Notes under the pieces: generated by a model
Seen by the model: only the letters and a program-made list of their open reading frames with translations
Database searches by the model: none
Told to the model about the DNA's origin: nothing
Part shown: positions 6,257 to 6,430 of the stretch, in pieces
Numbering within the stretch: the stretch's first letter is position 1
Layout: the number at the start of each line of letters is the position of its first letter
Position numbers and translations under genes: made by a program
Assembly: GCA_021647765.1 (NCBI GenBank)
Contig: JAKIUD010000109.1
Span: 1 to 6,430 of the forward strand
Origin: Desulfuromusa sp.
Lineage (GTDB): Bacteria > Desulfobacterota > Desulfuromonadia > Desulfuromonadales > Geopsychrobacteraceae
Direction of reading: 5' to 3'
DNA: 6,430 bases

Positions 6257-6430
6257 TTAGAACTTATCCGCGATCACAGGTAGCTTGTTCGCTAAATCCT
6301 GAATAATCCATTGAGCCGTTATTTGCCCCTGCTGCCAGCATTGACCTGCCACATTGACGGGTTGTGGAAGATTGTCGGCGGTGTAGTAGAGCGGGACGGC
6401 TGTAGAATGATCGTCATTGGGGTGGTATTG
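6257..6430 (-). CDS. C-terminal part of an unrecognised protein (runs off the window)
   Basis: An open frame enters at the right edge and ends at TAA (6257-6259), giving the last 57 residues of a protein whose start lies outside. I do not recognise the family with confidence. The fragment reads YHPNDDHSTAVPLYYTADN (about 2-20), then a linker and VAGQCWQQGQITAQWIIQDL (27-46), probably a C-terminal helix. The H-S-T-x-V-P-L-Y pattern followed by a helix loosely resembles the last metal-ligand histidine region of alkaline phosphatase superfamily enzymes; this is a weak guess. The stop lies 112 bases upstream of the kinase start on the same strand. That gap has no clear terminator or promoter, so cotranscription is possible. 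Confidence 0.65.
   Translation of the reverse strand, partial: QYHPNDDHSTAVPLYYTADNLPQPVNVAGQCWQQGQITAQWIIQDLANKLPVIADKF

Overview
The window looks like a chromosomal segment of a gammaproteobacterium, inferred only from content: tRNA genes with encoded CCA ends, a sigma-70 type promoter, a YehS/DUF1456 protein, a DUF6172-type protein, and a PykA-like pyruvate kinase. Base composition is moderate and slightly AT-leaning. I cannot name the genus.

Layout. The left part (1-577) is a tRNA cluster on the + strand: tRNA-Ser(TGA), tRNA-Ser(GCT) and tRNA-Arg(ACG). The tRNA-Arg has its own strong promoter, and the cluster ends at a clear intrinsic terminator. Positions 600-1785, also on +, hold a doubtful small ORF or gene remnant (636-818), a DUF6172-type protein (867-1214) and a DUF1456/YehS protein (1288-1785). 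A 21-bp inverted repeat at 1922-1971 separates these from convergent genes on the - strand. Read in their own direction, the - strand genes are the C-terminal end of an unrecognised protein (6430-6257), an FGGY-family carbohydrate kinase of glycerol-kinase type (6144-4720), pyruvate kinase (4507-3077) and NAD-type glyceraldehyde-3-phosphate dehydrogenase (2980-1979).

How the genes may work together. Gap and Pyk are two steps of lower glycolysis. A glycerol kinase-like enzyme upstream would feed triose phosphates into that route, but its substrate is uncertain because a conserved glycerol-binding arginine is replaced by glycine. The other triose-phosphate enzymes are not in the window.

The most unusual feature is a 163-bp, almost fully palindromic, MITE-like element (4559-4721). 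It fills most of the kinase-pyk gap and abuts the kinase gene so closely that two of the three bases of the kinase stop codon belong to it. It also carries a Shine-Dalgarno/ATG pair reading out toward pyk. No complete defence system, CRISPR array or intact transposase gene is visible.
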